From Lunularia cruciata (lineage: Eukaryota; Streptophyta; Marchantiopsida; Lunulariales; Lunulariaceae), in contig OX419755.1 in NCBI GenBank assembly GCA_948567375.1, positions 26,118,517 through 26,182,516 of the forward strand: DNA of 64,000 nucleotides, given 5' to 3'. Positions 43,850 through 54,630 of the stretch are shown here, in pieces (position 1 is the first letter of the stretch; each line of letters opens with the position of its first letter). Made by a program: the position numbers and the translations under genes. The notes below the pieces were generated by a model that saw only the letters and a program-made list of their open reading frames with translations, did not search any database and was not told the origin of the DNA.

Positions 43850-46800
43850 ATGGGGAAACTTCCGGTTTTCTTTGGCAAGGATGGAGAAGATGTGGAGGCC
43901 TTTGTGAGAGACTTCAAGAGAGCTTGCATAGGAAACAATGAGAGGAGGAAGAATGAGTGGGCCTCATTATTACCAGATTTCTTTGAGGATGCAGCACTTA
44001 CATGGTATGAGTCAGAATACCAAAAGAGAGAGAGGAGAGAGGGGGAAGAGGAGTCTTGGGAGACTTTGACTTCAGCACTCATTGAGAACTTTCTTCCTGA
44101 TGAGAGTTATGAGAGATTGATGAGTGAGGTTACATTTCTCAAGCAAGGAGATGGAGAGAAAGTGAGAGTCTATGTGGAAAGAGTGGAAAAATTGGAGTCC
44201 AGATTTCGCATAGTGTTGAGGAAGGGTGGGGATGATGTGGAGACTACAATGATTGGCATAGGGGCCATGCTCACCAAGAATTTTGTGGGAGGATTGAGAC
44301 CACAAATTAGAAGCAAGGTGAGATATGAGAAACCTTCTTCCAAGGTTGAAGCTATCAAGATCGCAATTCGTATGGAGGAGAGTTTGGAAGGGGATGAAAG
44401 TGATTTGGTGGTGAAGGAGGTTGTGCATCCTCCTCAAGGCTACAAGTATGGTGGAACTTCTGATACTTTGGTGACAAGGGTTGCACCACAAGTAGTAGTT
44501 GCTCCAGTTCTTGCACCTCCACCAAAAGATCCACTCCAAACCATCACAGAACAACTTGCGGATCTCAAGATCAATGTGGTGCAATTATGGGAGAAGAGAG
44601 AGGTGGATCAGAATGTAGGGAGAGGGCCTAGGAGTTATGGAAACCATCCATATAGAGGAGGCCAACCAGCCAACAATTTCAATGATAGAAATTGTTTTGG
44701 TTGTGGGGGAAGAGGCCATATCCAAAGGAATTGCCCAAATTCCACTTACCATGGAGGAAGGAGTTATGAGGGAGCCAATAGAGGGAAAGAGGGAGGTAGT
44801 GAAACCCAAGTGGCTCCTAATCCCAACAAAGGTAAGGGGATAGCATCCATAGATGTGGTTGAGAGCAAGTATGAGAAGGGAGAGTGCTCAAACTCCAAGG
44901 GTCCTAATTTGGAGCTTTTGGCACAAGAGAAGAAGAGAGCTCGTTTTGCAGAGGATGTTCACTCTTCTCAAGGATTTACTTCAAGCAAGGATACTCCTAT
45001 GTCTACTAGGAGCACTCGCACCTCAACACCATCAACAACAAAGACTCCAAGGAAGAAGTTGGGGATGGAGGACTTCTTGATCTCCAAGCAACAATGGAAC
45101 TACAATGTGTTGGAGGATGTTGGTAGTCACAAGGCTAACATCACAGTGGGCCAATTAATTGCTTTGAACCCTACCTTGAGAAAGGAGCTTAGAGGTGGTT
45201 TGAGTTCTACAAGGAGCAAGAAGAAGAAGAAGGCAAAAGTTCCAATATCAATGGGGGTGGTGGATGCCAAGCCAGCACCATGGGAAGCTTGTGAATATGC
45301 CTCCAAGATTGATGTGAGAGTGAATGGTCACAACATCAAGGATGCATTGGTTGATGGAGGATCAGCAGTGAATGCCATGTCAGAAAGGTTGATGAAGAAG
45401 TTGGGTATGATACCCTCAAGAGCTTCAACATTTGTGGTGAGCATGGCAAACAAGCAACAAGTTCGACCAGTAGGAGTGATGGATAAGGTGGTAGTTTCAG
45501 TTATGGGAGTTCAAAATCTCATGACTTTCCAAGTCTTGAAGGATTCAAGCTATGACTTACTTCTTGGGAGGCCATGGTTGAGAGCAGCACGCACAACTGA
45601 TCGATGGCACAAAGGGTACTTAAGGATTGGGCCATCAAACCATAGAGTCACTGTTCCTGTGACTAACACCACCAACACCTCACATTCAGATACCCCATCT
45701 TCTGATTATTGGGAATCTGATTCTGAAGGAGGAGCTTCAGGTGTGGACACAAGCATGGAAGAGGAGACTTCCACGGAGGAGGATGAATCTGAATCTGATT
45801 CAGATGTGTATCCTTTGTGTGCTATGGATTTTGCACCTAAGCCAGAGGTTTTGAAGGACCCAGATAAATCACCATTGACACTTGAGGAGGTAGAGAGAAG
45901 GTTATCTACCCTCAAGTATGGCCCAAATGTTACCAAGGAGGAGAAGGTGAGATTTGAGGAGATTTTCCGCAAGTTCATCCATGTGTTTGCTTTTAGTTAC
46001 AAGGATTTGAAGGAAGTCACCTTGGAGGAGCACAAGATAGAGGTGGAGTCACATGCAAGACCAATCCGCCAAAAGCAACGTCGCATTAGCCCACCAATAT
46101 CTTTGGTTGTGAAGGAGGAGATTGATAAGCTCAAGGAGGCTGGATTTATCTTTGAGGTGGAGAATTCAGAATGGGTGTCTCCAATTGTCATTGTGAAGAA
46201 AAAGAATGGCAAGCTTCGGGTATGTGTGGATTACAAGAAGCTCAATGCTGTTACCAAGAAGGACTACTACCCATTGCCATTCATTGATGAGATCTTGGAG
46301 GAGGTTGCAGGTCATGAGAGGTACAGTTTTGGAGATGGTTATAGTGGATATAACCAAATCAAGATTGCACCAGAGCATCAACAACTCACCACATTCACCA
46401 CACCTTGGGGAACTTACGCTTTCAAGGTCATGCCTTTTGGGCTTTGCAATGCTCCAGCCACATTCCAACGGTTCATGAACAAGGTATTTGAACCTTTCAT
46501 TGGGAAATTTGTGAGAGATTTCATTGATGACTTTTGTGTCTATGGGAGCAAGGAGGAGCACTTTGAGCACCTAATCAAAGTCTTGCAACGCTTGGATGAG
46601 GCAAATGCATCACTCAACCCAGAGAAGTGCATTTTTGGATGTGAAGAAGGTCTACTTTTGGGGCACATCATCTCCAAGGATGGAATAGCAGTTGATCCTG
46701 AGAAGGTGAGGAAAATCTCAGACCTGCCATTCCCTTCAAGCTTGACAAAGTTACGCCAATTCTTGGGAATGGTTGGGTACTATAGGAGGTTCATCTTCTC

Positions 46801-48676
46801 ATTTTCCAACAAGGCTTATGCATTGACCATCTACATGAAGAAGGGTGTAGATTACATGGTGATTTTGGAAGACAAGGAGGCTCTCAAAGCTTTTGAGGAG
46901 CTCAAGCAATCCCTTGTTGTAGCTCCAATTCTTGCTAAACCTGATTGGAGTAAGCCTTTCATCCTCTACACTGATGCTTCTAATGTAGCTATAGGATGCA
47001 CTCTTAGTCAATTAGACCAAGATGGGCATGATCATCCAATAGCTTATGCTAGTAGGCAGATGGTTTCAGCAGAGAAGAACTACTCTGTCACAGAGAGAGA
47101 AGGGTTGGCAGTGATCTTTGGTCTCAAGAAGTTTAGACACTACTTGATTGGAGGGAAAGCCACAATTGTCACGGATCACAAGGCTTTGAAGTACATCTTC
47201 AACAAGCCTAATGTTGAAGGGAGACTAGCAAGGTGGATGATTCTCTTGTCTGAGTATGACTACACAATTGAGGATAGGCCAGGAAAGAAACATGCAAATG
47301 CTGATTTGTTATCTAGAGCCTATGATCATGATGGAGATGAGCCAGTAGATGATTCCTTCCCGGATGAGGAGCTCATGACAATCTCAGTCACTCAAGAGGT
47401 TCCAATGGAGTACAAGGAGATTGTGGATTTTGTGACAAGAGGTAACTATCCAGAAGGGATGCATGCTAGGGAGAGGAAGGCCCTTGCAGCAAGATCTAGA
47501 CCTTACACAATGGTGGATGATATTCTTTTTCACCAAGGAGCAGATGGTCTACTTCGAAGAGCAGTGGGTAAGGAAGAGTCTATCCTACTCATAAAGGAGT
47601 TTCATGAAGGTTTAGTATGTGGAGGACACTTTGCAGGAAAGGTGACTGCTTTCAAGATTCTAGATGCAGGTTACCATTGGAGAGGGATTTTCAAGGATTG
47701 TCTTGATTATTGCAAAACTTGTCATGTTTGTCAAGCTTTTGCTAGAAAGTCTACATCCACTCCACCACTTAGATCAATTCCATTGCTAGGACCCTTTGAG
47801 AAGTGGGGAATTGATTTTGTAGGACCTCTCAATAGAACCCCAAGGAACAATCGGTACATTGTGGTAGTTACTGATTACCTTACCAAGTGGGTTGAGGCTA
47901 GACCATTGAGGGACAAGAATGAAGATGAAGTGGGTAGATTTCTTTATGAACGCATTATCACTAGGTTTGGATGCCCTTTGGAGTTGGTTTCTGATAGAGG
48001 AGGAGAGTTTACAGGAAGCATTACTACAGCCATGCTACGACATTTCTCTATCACACATAGAGTAACTACATCCTATAAGCCAAATTCCAATGGCTTGGCA
48101 GAGAGAACCAATCAGACCTTGTGCATGATGTTGGCCAAAGATGCAGAAATGGAGGGGGCTAAACATCATTGGGACAAGAGGATTCATGCAGTTTTGTGGG
48201 AGTATAGGACAACCATGAAGACTTCCACTGGATATTCTCCATTCCAATTGGTGTATGGTATTGAGTCTACCTTACCTATTCACTTTGATCTTCCTACCTT
48301 CCAAAGCATTCATAGGAGATTGAAGAAAGCACAAGGAAGTGATGCAGAGAAGTCAAGGAAGGATCAACTCATGGAGTTGGAAGAGGCAAGAGCAGTTGCT
48401 ATGGTTCGAGTGGAGCAAGCCCAAAGGAAACAAAAGAAGAGCTATGACAAGAGGCAAGGCAAGAAGAAGGTGGAGCCTTTCAAAGAAGGTGATTGGGTAA
48501 TGTTGTTTGATTCCATTCGATTCAAGAGAGTACAAAAGAAGTTTTTGCCTAAGTACTTTGGACCTTTCATAGTAGAGAAGGTGTGGGGAAATTACACTTA
48601 TGATCTCAAGGAGTTGGGAGGAAGACACTTTGATAGGATTAACCATGATAAGTTGAAGATGTACCATAGAAGGTAG
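43850..48676 (+). CDS. gag-pol: Gag-Pol polyprotein of element A, intact (1608 aa)
   Basis: A single frame with no internal stop. Gag core about residues 1-230. CCHC knuckle C282, C285, H290, C295. Protease with D502-G-G-S. RT with V-C-V-D-Y-K-K-L-N, M-P-F-G-L-C-N-A-P and F-I-D-D (D893, D894). RNase H with Y-T-D-A-S, T-E-R-E, V-T-D-H and N-A-D-L-L-S-R. Integrase HHCC (H1252, H1260, C1291, C1294) and catalytic D1322, D1382, E1418 (35 residues between the last two). The C-terminus ends shortly after a G-P-F-I-V-E segment, with no chromodomain. ATG chosen because B keeps it and it follows the A-rich leader. It should give all enzymes for copying and integration. Gag and Pol share one frame, so their ratio must be set by processing or RNA-level means. 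Confidence 0.95.
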   Translation: MGKLPVFFGKDGEDVEAFVRDFKRACIGNNERRKNEWASLLPDFFEDAALTWYESEYQKRERREGEEESWETLTSALIENFLPDESYERLMSEVTFLKQGDGEKVRVYVERVEKLESRFRIVLRKGGDDVETTMIGIGAMLTKNFVGGLRPQIRSKVRYEKPSSKVEAIKIAIRMEESLEGDESDLVVKEVVHPPQGYKYGGTSDTLVTRVAPQVVVAPVLAPPPKDPLQTITEQLADLKINVVQLWEKREVDQNVGRGPRSYGNHPYRGGQPANNFNDRNCFGCGGRGHIQRNCPNSTYHGGRSYEGANRGKEGGSETQVAPNPNKGKGIASIDVVESKYEKGECSNSKGPNLELLAQEKKRARFAEDVHSSQGFTSSKDTPMSTRSTRTSTPSTTKTPRKKLGMEDFLISKQQWNYNVLEDVGSHKANITVGQLIALNPTLRKELRGGLSSTRSKKKKKAKVPISMGVVDAKPAPWEACEYASKIDVRVNGHNIKDALVDGGSAVNAMSERLMKKLGMIPSRASTFVVSMANKQQVRPVGVMDKVVVSVMGVQNLMTFQVLKDSSYDLLLGRPWLRAARTTDRWHKGYLRIGPSNHRVTVPVTNTTNTSHSDTPSSDYWESDSEGGASGVDTSMEEETSTEEDESESDSDVYPLCAMDFAPKPEVLKDPDKSPLTLEEVERRLSTLKYGPNVTKEEKVRFEEIFRKFIHVFAFSYKDLKEVTLEEHKIEVESHARPIRQKQRRISPPISLVVKEEIDKLKEAGFIFEVENSEWVSPIVIVKKKNGKLRVCVDYKKLNAVTKKDYYPLPFIDEILEEVAGHERYSFGDGYSGYNQIKIAPEHQQLTTFTTPWGTYAFKVMPFGLCNAPATFQRFMNKVFEPFIGKFVRDFIDDFCVYGSKEEHFEHLIKVLQRLDEANASLNPEKCIFGCEEGLLLGHIISKDGIAVDPEKVRKISDLPFPSSLTKLRQFLGMVGYYRRFIFSFSNKAYALTIYMKKGVDYMVILEDKEALKAFEELKQSLVVAPILAKPDWSKPFILYTDASNVAIGCTLSQLDQDGHDHPIAYASRQMVSAEKNYSVTEREGLAVIFGLKKFRHYLIGGKATIVTDHKALKYIFNKPNVEGRLARWMILLSEYDYTIEDRPGKKHANADLLSRAYDHDGDEPVDDSFPDEELMTISVTQEVPMEYKEIVDFVTRGNYPEGMHARERKALAARSRPYTMVDDILFHQGADGLLRRAVGKEESILLIKEFHEGLVCGGHFAGKVTAFKILDAGYHWRGIFKDCLDYCKTCHVCQAFARKSTSTPPLRSIPLLGPFEKWGIDFVGPLNRTPRNNRYIVVVTDYLTKWVEARPLRDKNEDEVGRFLYERIITRFGCPLELVSDRGGEFTGSITTAMLRHFSITHRVTTSYKPNSNGLAERTNQTLCMMLAKDAEMEGAKHHWDKRIHAVLWEYRTTMKTSTGYSPFQLVYGIESTLPIHFDLPTFQSIHRRLKKAQGSDAEKSRKDQLMELEEARAVAMVRVEQAQRKQKKSYDKRQGKKKVEPFKEGDWVMLFDSIRFKRVQKKFLPKYFGPFIVEKVWGNYTYDLKELGGRHFDRINHDKLKMYHRR

Positions 48677-48713
48677 AGAGACCTTCACTTTGAGGACAAA
48701 GTGAAAACTTAGT

Positions 48714-48724
48714 CCGGGGGTAAA
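48714..48724 (+). other. Polypurine tract of element A
   Basis: CCGGGGGTAAA ends directly at the TGTAACACCC start of the 3' LTR. B has CCGGAGGTAAA. Confidence 0.75.
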
Positions 48725-49417
48725 TGTAACACCCATTTGTGCATGTGTGTGGTATTGTGATATTTAGCTTGGTATTACAAGTACTTAAGAGATATTATTT
48801 ATATAGAGATAAAGGATGGTTCTATGTTAGTCATGGTTAGCTAAAGTTAGTCATAGCTAAGATAGATGGGACCTTACTTTAGAGGAAGTAGAAAAGATGA
48901 GCACCACTATTTTGGATTTTAGTGTGTTGACTTGGTATTATTCCTAGGTGTTTGGCTTTGGGGAAAGAGTTGAGAACTCTTGGGCCCGCAAGCCTTTTTG
49001 TTTTGGATTCTTCTTTAGTCCAAGGATAGCCCATGTGAAGGAATCCTTGCTTTAGTGGTTGGGTCAAGATAAGACCACATGCTTAGGGGAATATGCCCAT
49101 GTGAATGGATATTCCTTTCTACTTTTTGACTTTACTTGACTTTTAGTCTAGTAACTTGAGTTACTACGGTAATTAGTAACTTTGGTACGTAACTATTTCA
49201 CAAGTATATAAACAAGGAGTGAGGAGGTACTCATCATCCTTTCATTTTGCAACTATCTCTCTCTCATTGAGTTCTCTAGTGAGCAATGTCTTGAGTCTTG
49301 GAGTGTTAGCCTTGGAGGAGTATGATGGAGTTGGGGTTCCTTGCCTTCTTAGTCCATGGTGCGCTACCATAATAGCCATCAGAGGTTCATCCTGAGTGAG
49401 AGACAGGCCGGCTCACA
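48725..49417 (+). repeat. 3' LTR of element A (693 bp)
   Basis: Identical to the 5' LTR except C at 49230 for T at 42082. Followed by GGTC and resumed E protease sequence. Confidence 0.96.
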
Positions 49418-51746
49418 GGTCTTCCTTAACTCCAGACCAACAACTGCAACCTTCCCCAACATAAGGGGCTGCACACCAGAGTCTAACAAGACTCTCTGTG
49501 GTGTATAGACCTTCCTTGAAGGTCCCACCAAATGAAAAATCCCCCTCTGGTTATCCAATAGGACAACACCAAGTGTGAACCGTGCTCTCTCAAAGGCCAG
49601 TCTAGCTGGCAACTCCTCCAGTCTAGCCGCTGCTGCCCGCCATAAACCACTAGTCACTGAATGGATCCCATGCTCCTCAACCAAGTCAGCTCCACTACCA
49701 ACTACCTCTGCTCTAGTAGTAGGGACTGCACCATCCCTACTCTCATACAAGGTGGCAGCCAACCGGAATGCTGGGGCTGGGTCAACTCCCAATGTAAACA
49801 TATCACTGGCCAAAAACAAAGGACATCGCATAATCAGCTGAGCCGCCCCCAACATCATACTAGACTCAATCTGTGTAGTAGCAGGTGGCTAACTAGCAGG
49901 TAGTCCATCATGTACTCCATCACCACCTACCACACCTACACTAGGACGTCTAGGAACCATGAATGTTGTTTGCAATGCCTCAGATAGCGTGAAAGACTGG
50001 GGAAGTTTGACCTGTCTCCCAACCTCTCCTCTCTGTGGGTCCAACTCCACTGATGCTCCTCTAGGCTCTAGAGCATGTATTGCACTCCTAGTCATTGCTA
50101 CATATGCATCCACCTGTGATGCTTCACACATGAAGTCCAAAGCATCTCTATCACCAGCATATGAGGTGGAAGCCTCAACACCCAAATCTGATCTCCTCTG
50201 AGCAATAGCCATACTAGCCAATCTCTACTCCAACTGCTCAATCCGAGTAGCCATAGTTGTATCAAAAGTAAGGGCAGGTATTGCACCCCTACTAGGTGTA
50301 GATCCTCTACTACCACCTCGTCCTCCATGAACTGGAGCTCCTCTACTACCAGCCATAGCAGCCCTACCACTCCGTAACTCCGGGTGTAGGTCAAAACATC
50401 GGTCACTAGTGTGACCAAATCTGTAGCAATGCTCACACTGCCTCTGTGCTGGCTGTGATGTACCCAAGGTATCAGGTCCACTGCTCTGAGTACACTCTCT
50501 CCGATGGTGAGGTCCACCACAAATCCAACAAGCAACCCCACCACTCACTGGTTGCTGCTGACCCAAAAATGAGGGTAAGGGTCTAACTCCACTAGGCCCT
50601 CCACTCGCTCCATAGGATCTGGGTTGTCTACCTTGTCCTCAAAAACCAACTGGGCATGGTGCACTTTGTTGCACTCTAGAAGAAGTCACAGCCATGGATG
50701 AGGTCTCCCTACCAAATCCAGATGTCACCACTCTCTCCTCCACCATGTTGAGCTCAATACGCTCAGCCAAACCAAAGACCACTGCCAAAGTAGGCAAAGT
50801 AGCCTGTAATAACGTAGCATCACGAACTCTATGTTGCAACTCCATGTCCAGTATCCCATACCAAAATTAGACTGCCTGGGCCTCAGTAACTCCCTGAGTG
50901 AAACTGATCAGCCGCCTCATGCGAGTGTATGCCTCACGTAGGCTCTCTCCAGCCTTCCGCTGGAACTCTTGCAAGCTCCTCAGCTTGTCAGTCCGCACTC
51001 CTTGGTAGTTCTGCCTCAAACACAAGAAGAACTCCACCTTGGGGTTAAACCCCGGTACCACACCACCTCCTGCAGCGGTGCCTCCACTCGTAGTAGCACT
51101 ATCTCCAACTAGTGCACCTCCACTAGCTCCACCCACACTACTCGAGCTAGAACTCGTAGGTACAGCCAATCTACTCCTGGCCACCGAGCCTGAAGTGATG
51201 GAGACATAGTGTGGAGACCATACTATCTCTATAACTCAATCTCCTCCAAATGAGCTCTCCTGAACTCATGGTAGTCATCCATTGGCGGACCCTCTAGATG
51301 CTGAAACAACCCCTTCTATGCCATGAATGGTGTGAACAAAGTCGGGTTCCGCATCTGCTACAAATCACACCAACTATCAAACTCCTGGATGAAGTCATCC
51401 AACTCAATGGTACCCACTGTACCAGAGTAACACCTAAGGCCTTTGGAGGCCCCATAAATCTCATCCATGTCCCACAACAATAGTGCGGACACACCAAGTG
51501 CACTCTCAACTGAATTAGCTCCTGTGTCAAACTCCAACTCAGAGTCAATCTCCTCCCTCATTGGGACTTGAGATACAAGCTGATATTGAGCACCACTCCG
51601 AGTAAACCTACTGCATATTGCAGGGCTAACTCCTCTGGAATCTCCAAAGAACTCCGTCGGGACAAAGTAACCACAACAGCAAACCCAAACCACCAACTGC
51701 AACCGCAAGTCGCAACCGCAAGTACCCCACTAAGTGCCAACACCAA
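49418..51746 (-). pseudogene. Element E gag and N-terminal protease
   Basis: Gag N-terminus about 51746-51290 (a separate open piece). The main frame (51184 down to 49418) has gag core F-F-L-C-L-R-Q-N-Y-Q-G with S-L-R-E-A-Y-T-R-M (about 51020-50930), knuckles C-W-I-C-G-G-P-H-H-R-R-E-C (about 50530) and C-E-H-C-Y-R-F-G-H-T-S-D-R-C (about 50440), and protease V-L-L-D-S-G-V-Q (about 49490-49470). Stops include TAA in gag, TGA near 50640, TAG at 50225-50227 and TAG near 49889. The frame continues past A into 41576. Confidence 0.85.
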
Positions 51747-52982
51747 CTAAGCACCACCCACTAATGTAACTCTAACCGAGATAACTACACTAGGGGAAAG
51801 GGCAACTTGTAACCTACCATCATAACACGCACTCTCACAGTTTGCAAGTCATCGCTTCTTGCCTCACCGGAGAGAAACAAAGGTAGTCTGACTGGTCATC
51901 ACTCTAGCCTCACCACCGAGAGCACACCAGAGCACCAACGCTCAAAAGTCAGGGCACCTCACACAAACGTGGTGCACAAACAGGAAGCAGAGAATGGAGG
52001 GGGTCCAATCACAAGAAATCTAAACAAAAACCCTCCATCTCATAACACAACATGGGACTAACTCTACCACCATTTGGCATTTGACATAAGAGAAGTTCGT
52101 ATCTAAGTCCTAAGCTACCAGGATCACCAAGAATGGGATCAAACTGCCTCTCCTAGCCAAAGCTACATGTGTGTAGATAATAGTGGCACAATCACTAGGA
52201 CAACAAGTGAGTGTGGACCAGTTGGCTAGGGCACCAGTCTAGGAACAAGAGATCTAAGGGTCAAACCTTGTTGCACACAATCTAGCAGGAAAGGCAGATT
52301 TTGCCAACCAATGACCAAGATCTACTCTAAACTAACTAGCCTCATGCCAGCAAGTTGGCTTGCTGGCCCTTCTAGGCCTTTGTAGCCTCTCATAGCCCAC
52401 AGCTCTATGCCTCGAAGCCTCAAAACGCTAAAATTCAGCCAAATGAGGCCTTTCTTATTGCCACTTCGAACCTCCTCCAAAAGTGGCAAAACTTCTCCAA
52501 ATCAACAAAAGTCCTCCGAACTAGCAAAACTCCTCTAAATCTGGCCAAAATCTAACGTAAATCCCAACCAAAATTTGACGTAAACCCTAAAGTTGGTTGT
52601 CCACCAAATCTCCCGTTAACTTTCCACTCGAGCCAAATTGACAACATGGGTTTCTCCAAATCACAAATTCATGAGAATAGCTTCACAACTCCACCTTCAT
52701 TTTGACTTTCAAAGCCCAACTCGGAACAAAGTGGTCCTACCTTCACCTCTTGAGCTCAAAATCACAACCACTGCTCAAAATTTGCTCCTTCTTTGCTCAA
52801 AATTTGGCCAGCGCTTCTGCACACCGTCCGCCTAATTGCCAAATCTGCATCAATTGAATGAGCTTCTGCACACTAGGGAAATGCTGAACTTGAATCAAGC
52901 TACCAACGATCCACCGAGCTTGGAGATACCACCAACACTCAAAGTTCCTGCACCTGATTTCCCCCTGAGCTCACTTCTTTGA
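51747..52982 (-). other. Untranslated leader of element E
   Basis: Non-coding sequence between 5' LTR and gag, alignable in part with E-old 2931-3994. I see no convincing tRNA primer site next to the LTR end (minus strand TCAAAGAAGTGAGCTC). A TGGTATCTCC segment about 60 bases further in is a weak match to the tRNA-Met site. Confidence 0.5.
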
Positions 52983-53433
52983 TGTAATCAAATTGCTTAC
53001 CACTCTCAACTCAACTCAACTCAGATCAGTACTTGATCTGTCACTCTATAAACTGCCAACAACGGGGCACTAATTACAGTCAAGCCACACCCACTCAAGC
53101 ATAGAGAATCCAGGTGATGCTCGCCGGCCTCTATCCACCATAGCCAAGAACTCAAAGGCTCAACATCAAAGAAATGAGCTCTCTGGAGCTCACTTCAAAA
53201 CTATACCCCTTGGACTCGACCTAGCACTAAAACCCTAACGGTCCCGCTGACGGCACACTCAACGATGCAAACGGTGCAAAGTGATGGTGGGCCCCACCAT
53301 GAAGTCAGTACCCCAAACATGAAATCTGACTATTGGAAAGTAGTCTTTGAGAAACTACTGAAATAACTCTAACTAATATCACTGGACCTCCAGTGTCCGA
53401 GCATCTAGATGCGGCACTACAAATGGCATGACA
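52983..53433 (-). repeat. 5' LTR of element E (451 bp)
   Basis: On its own strand starts TGTCATGCC and ends GATTACA. Matches E-old 3995-4446 over its full length, and the core of the left LTR (35269-35695). Followed outward by the CCTT duplication. Confidence 0.88.
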
Positions 53434-53795
53434 CCTTGGACATGTGCTTATCATTGAGCATGGCGTGTGGCTACCTTAGCTATGTGACAATTTGTTTGCT
53501 CTATAGCTCCATTCTATTATGGGTTGTAGGCACACATCTTTTGTCTCAAGATACCTTGATCTCTCAAGTATTGGTCAAATTTGAGAGAAAGATCTCAATT
53601 GAAGGACATTGAACCAAATTGCTTCTCTACTAGTCTTTGGAAAGTTTGAAAAGACTTCTCTAGAAGTCTTGCTTTTTAGAAATTAGACCCAAATGTAGCA
53701 AGAGTAATCATTAATAAATGACAACTACTTAAGCTTGGTTCAGAAGCAATCTATATATTGGTATGAACCAATTCAAGGATTTTGCTAGCATGTCT
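53434..53795 (-). pseudogene. Element H integrase core
   Basis: Minus-strand frames read L-E-L-V-H-T-N-I (start of the copia core), N-D-Y-S and F-L-K-S-K, then Y-L-R-D-Q-G-I-L-R-Q, Y-N-P with two stops where Q-Q-N-G-V is expected, and N-G-A-I-E-Q (Glu). Degraded by stops. The clear copia order places it between 54488-54630 and 34954-35162. Confidence 0.72.
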
Positions 53796-54487
53796 TGTGA
53801 GCTGGCCTGTCTCTCACTCAGGATGAACCTCTGATGGCTATTATGGTAGCGCACCATGGACTAAGAAGGCAAGGAACCCCAACTCCATCATACTCCTCCA
53901 AGGCTAACACTCCAAGACTCAAGACATTGCTCACTAGAGAACTCAATGAGAGAGAGATAGTTTCAAATGAAAGGATGATGAGTACTTCCTCACCCCTTGT
54001 TTATATACTTGTGAAATAGTTACGCACCAAAGTTACTAATTATGCAATAACTCAAGTTACTAGACTAAAAGTCAAGTAAAGTCAAAAAGTTGAAAGAAAT
54101 ATCCATTCACATGGGCATATTCCCCTAAGCATGTGCTCTTATCTTGACCCAACCATTAAGTCAAGGATTCCTTCACATGGGCTATCCTTGGACTCAAGAA
54201 GAATCCAAAACAAAAAGGCTTGCGGGCCTAAGACTTCTCAACTCTTTCCTCAAAGCCAAACACCTAGGAATAATACCAAGTCAACACACTAAAATCCAAA
54301 AATAGTGGTGCTCATCTTTTCTAATTCCTCTAAATTAAGGTCCCCTCTATCTTAGCTATGACTAACTTTAGCTAACCATGACTAATATAGAACCATCCTT
54401 TATCTCTATATAAATAATATCTCTTACGTACTTGTAATACCAAGCTAAATATCACAATACCATACACATGCACAAATGGGTGTTATA
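53796..54487 (-). mobile_element. Solo LTR of the A family inside H (692 bp)
   Basis: Plus-strand ends TGTGAGC and GTGTTATA. The reverse complement aligns end to end with A's LTRs with scattered changes. Flanked by the 4-bp repeat GTCT (53792-53795 and 54488-54491). Confidence 0.93.
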
Positions 54488-54630
54488 GTCTACCTTGGCT
54501 TTTAAGGTTTTTCTATCTTGCTTGCCAAATTGACATGCTTCACATATGGTAGAAGTATCAACAAAAACAAGTTTGGGCAACCCAATGACCAAACCAAAAG
54601 AAGGAAGACTCTTCAATATCTAAACATTTT
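54488..54630 (-). pseudogene. Element H GAG-pre-integrase (zinc) segment
   Basis: Minus strand reads V-I-G-L-P-K-L-V and C-E-A-C-Q-F-G-K-Q-D-R-K, the conserved C-C half of the copia HHCC motif. The H-H half (H-K-Q-V-G-H-M-N) lies on the far side of G near 61010-61035. Confidence 0.8.

Larger units (their letters stand above)
41577..49417 (+). mobile_element. Element A: intact, recently inserted Ty3/gypsy retrotransposon (7841 bp)
   Basis: Two 693-bp LTRs differing at one base (T at 42082, C at 49230), a primer site, an upstream zinc-knuckle ORF, a single intact Gag-Pol frame and a purine tract. Flanked by GGTC (41573-41576 and 49418-49421), a 4-bp duplication. E-old carries the empty site with one GGTC (698-701). 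Same family as B and the solo LTR 53796-54487. Orientation is opposite to its host E. The pol motif style is OTA-lineage, without a chromodomain. Confidence 0.97.
35163..53433 (-). mobile_element. Element E: Ty3/gypsy retrotransposon with DNA methyltransferase and PHD finger
   Basis: Flanked by the 4-bp repeat CCTT (35159-35162 and 53434-53437) inside H. Minus-strand order: 5' LTR (53433-52983), leader, gag with two zinc knuckles, protease, C5 DNA methyltransferase, RT, RNase H, integrase, PHD finger, purine tract, 3' LTR (35785-35163). Nested inserts: A (41577-49417) and a G-family solo LTR (36027-36610). Without them E is about 9.8 kb. Gag through methyltransferase is a single frame (A plus one GGTC is 7845 bp, a multiple of three). 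RT lies in another phase. Broken by several stops. Confidence 0.9.

Noticed and set aside
41577-49417. A 5-bp target duplication (GGTCT) for element A
   Set aside because: It would need LTRs starting with G instead of TG, and the family solo LTR at 53796-54487 supports only 4 bp.
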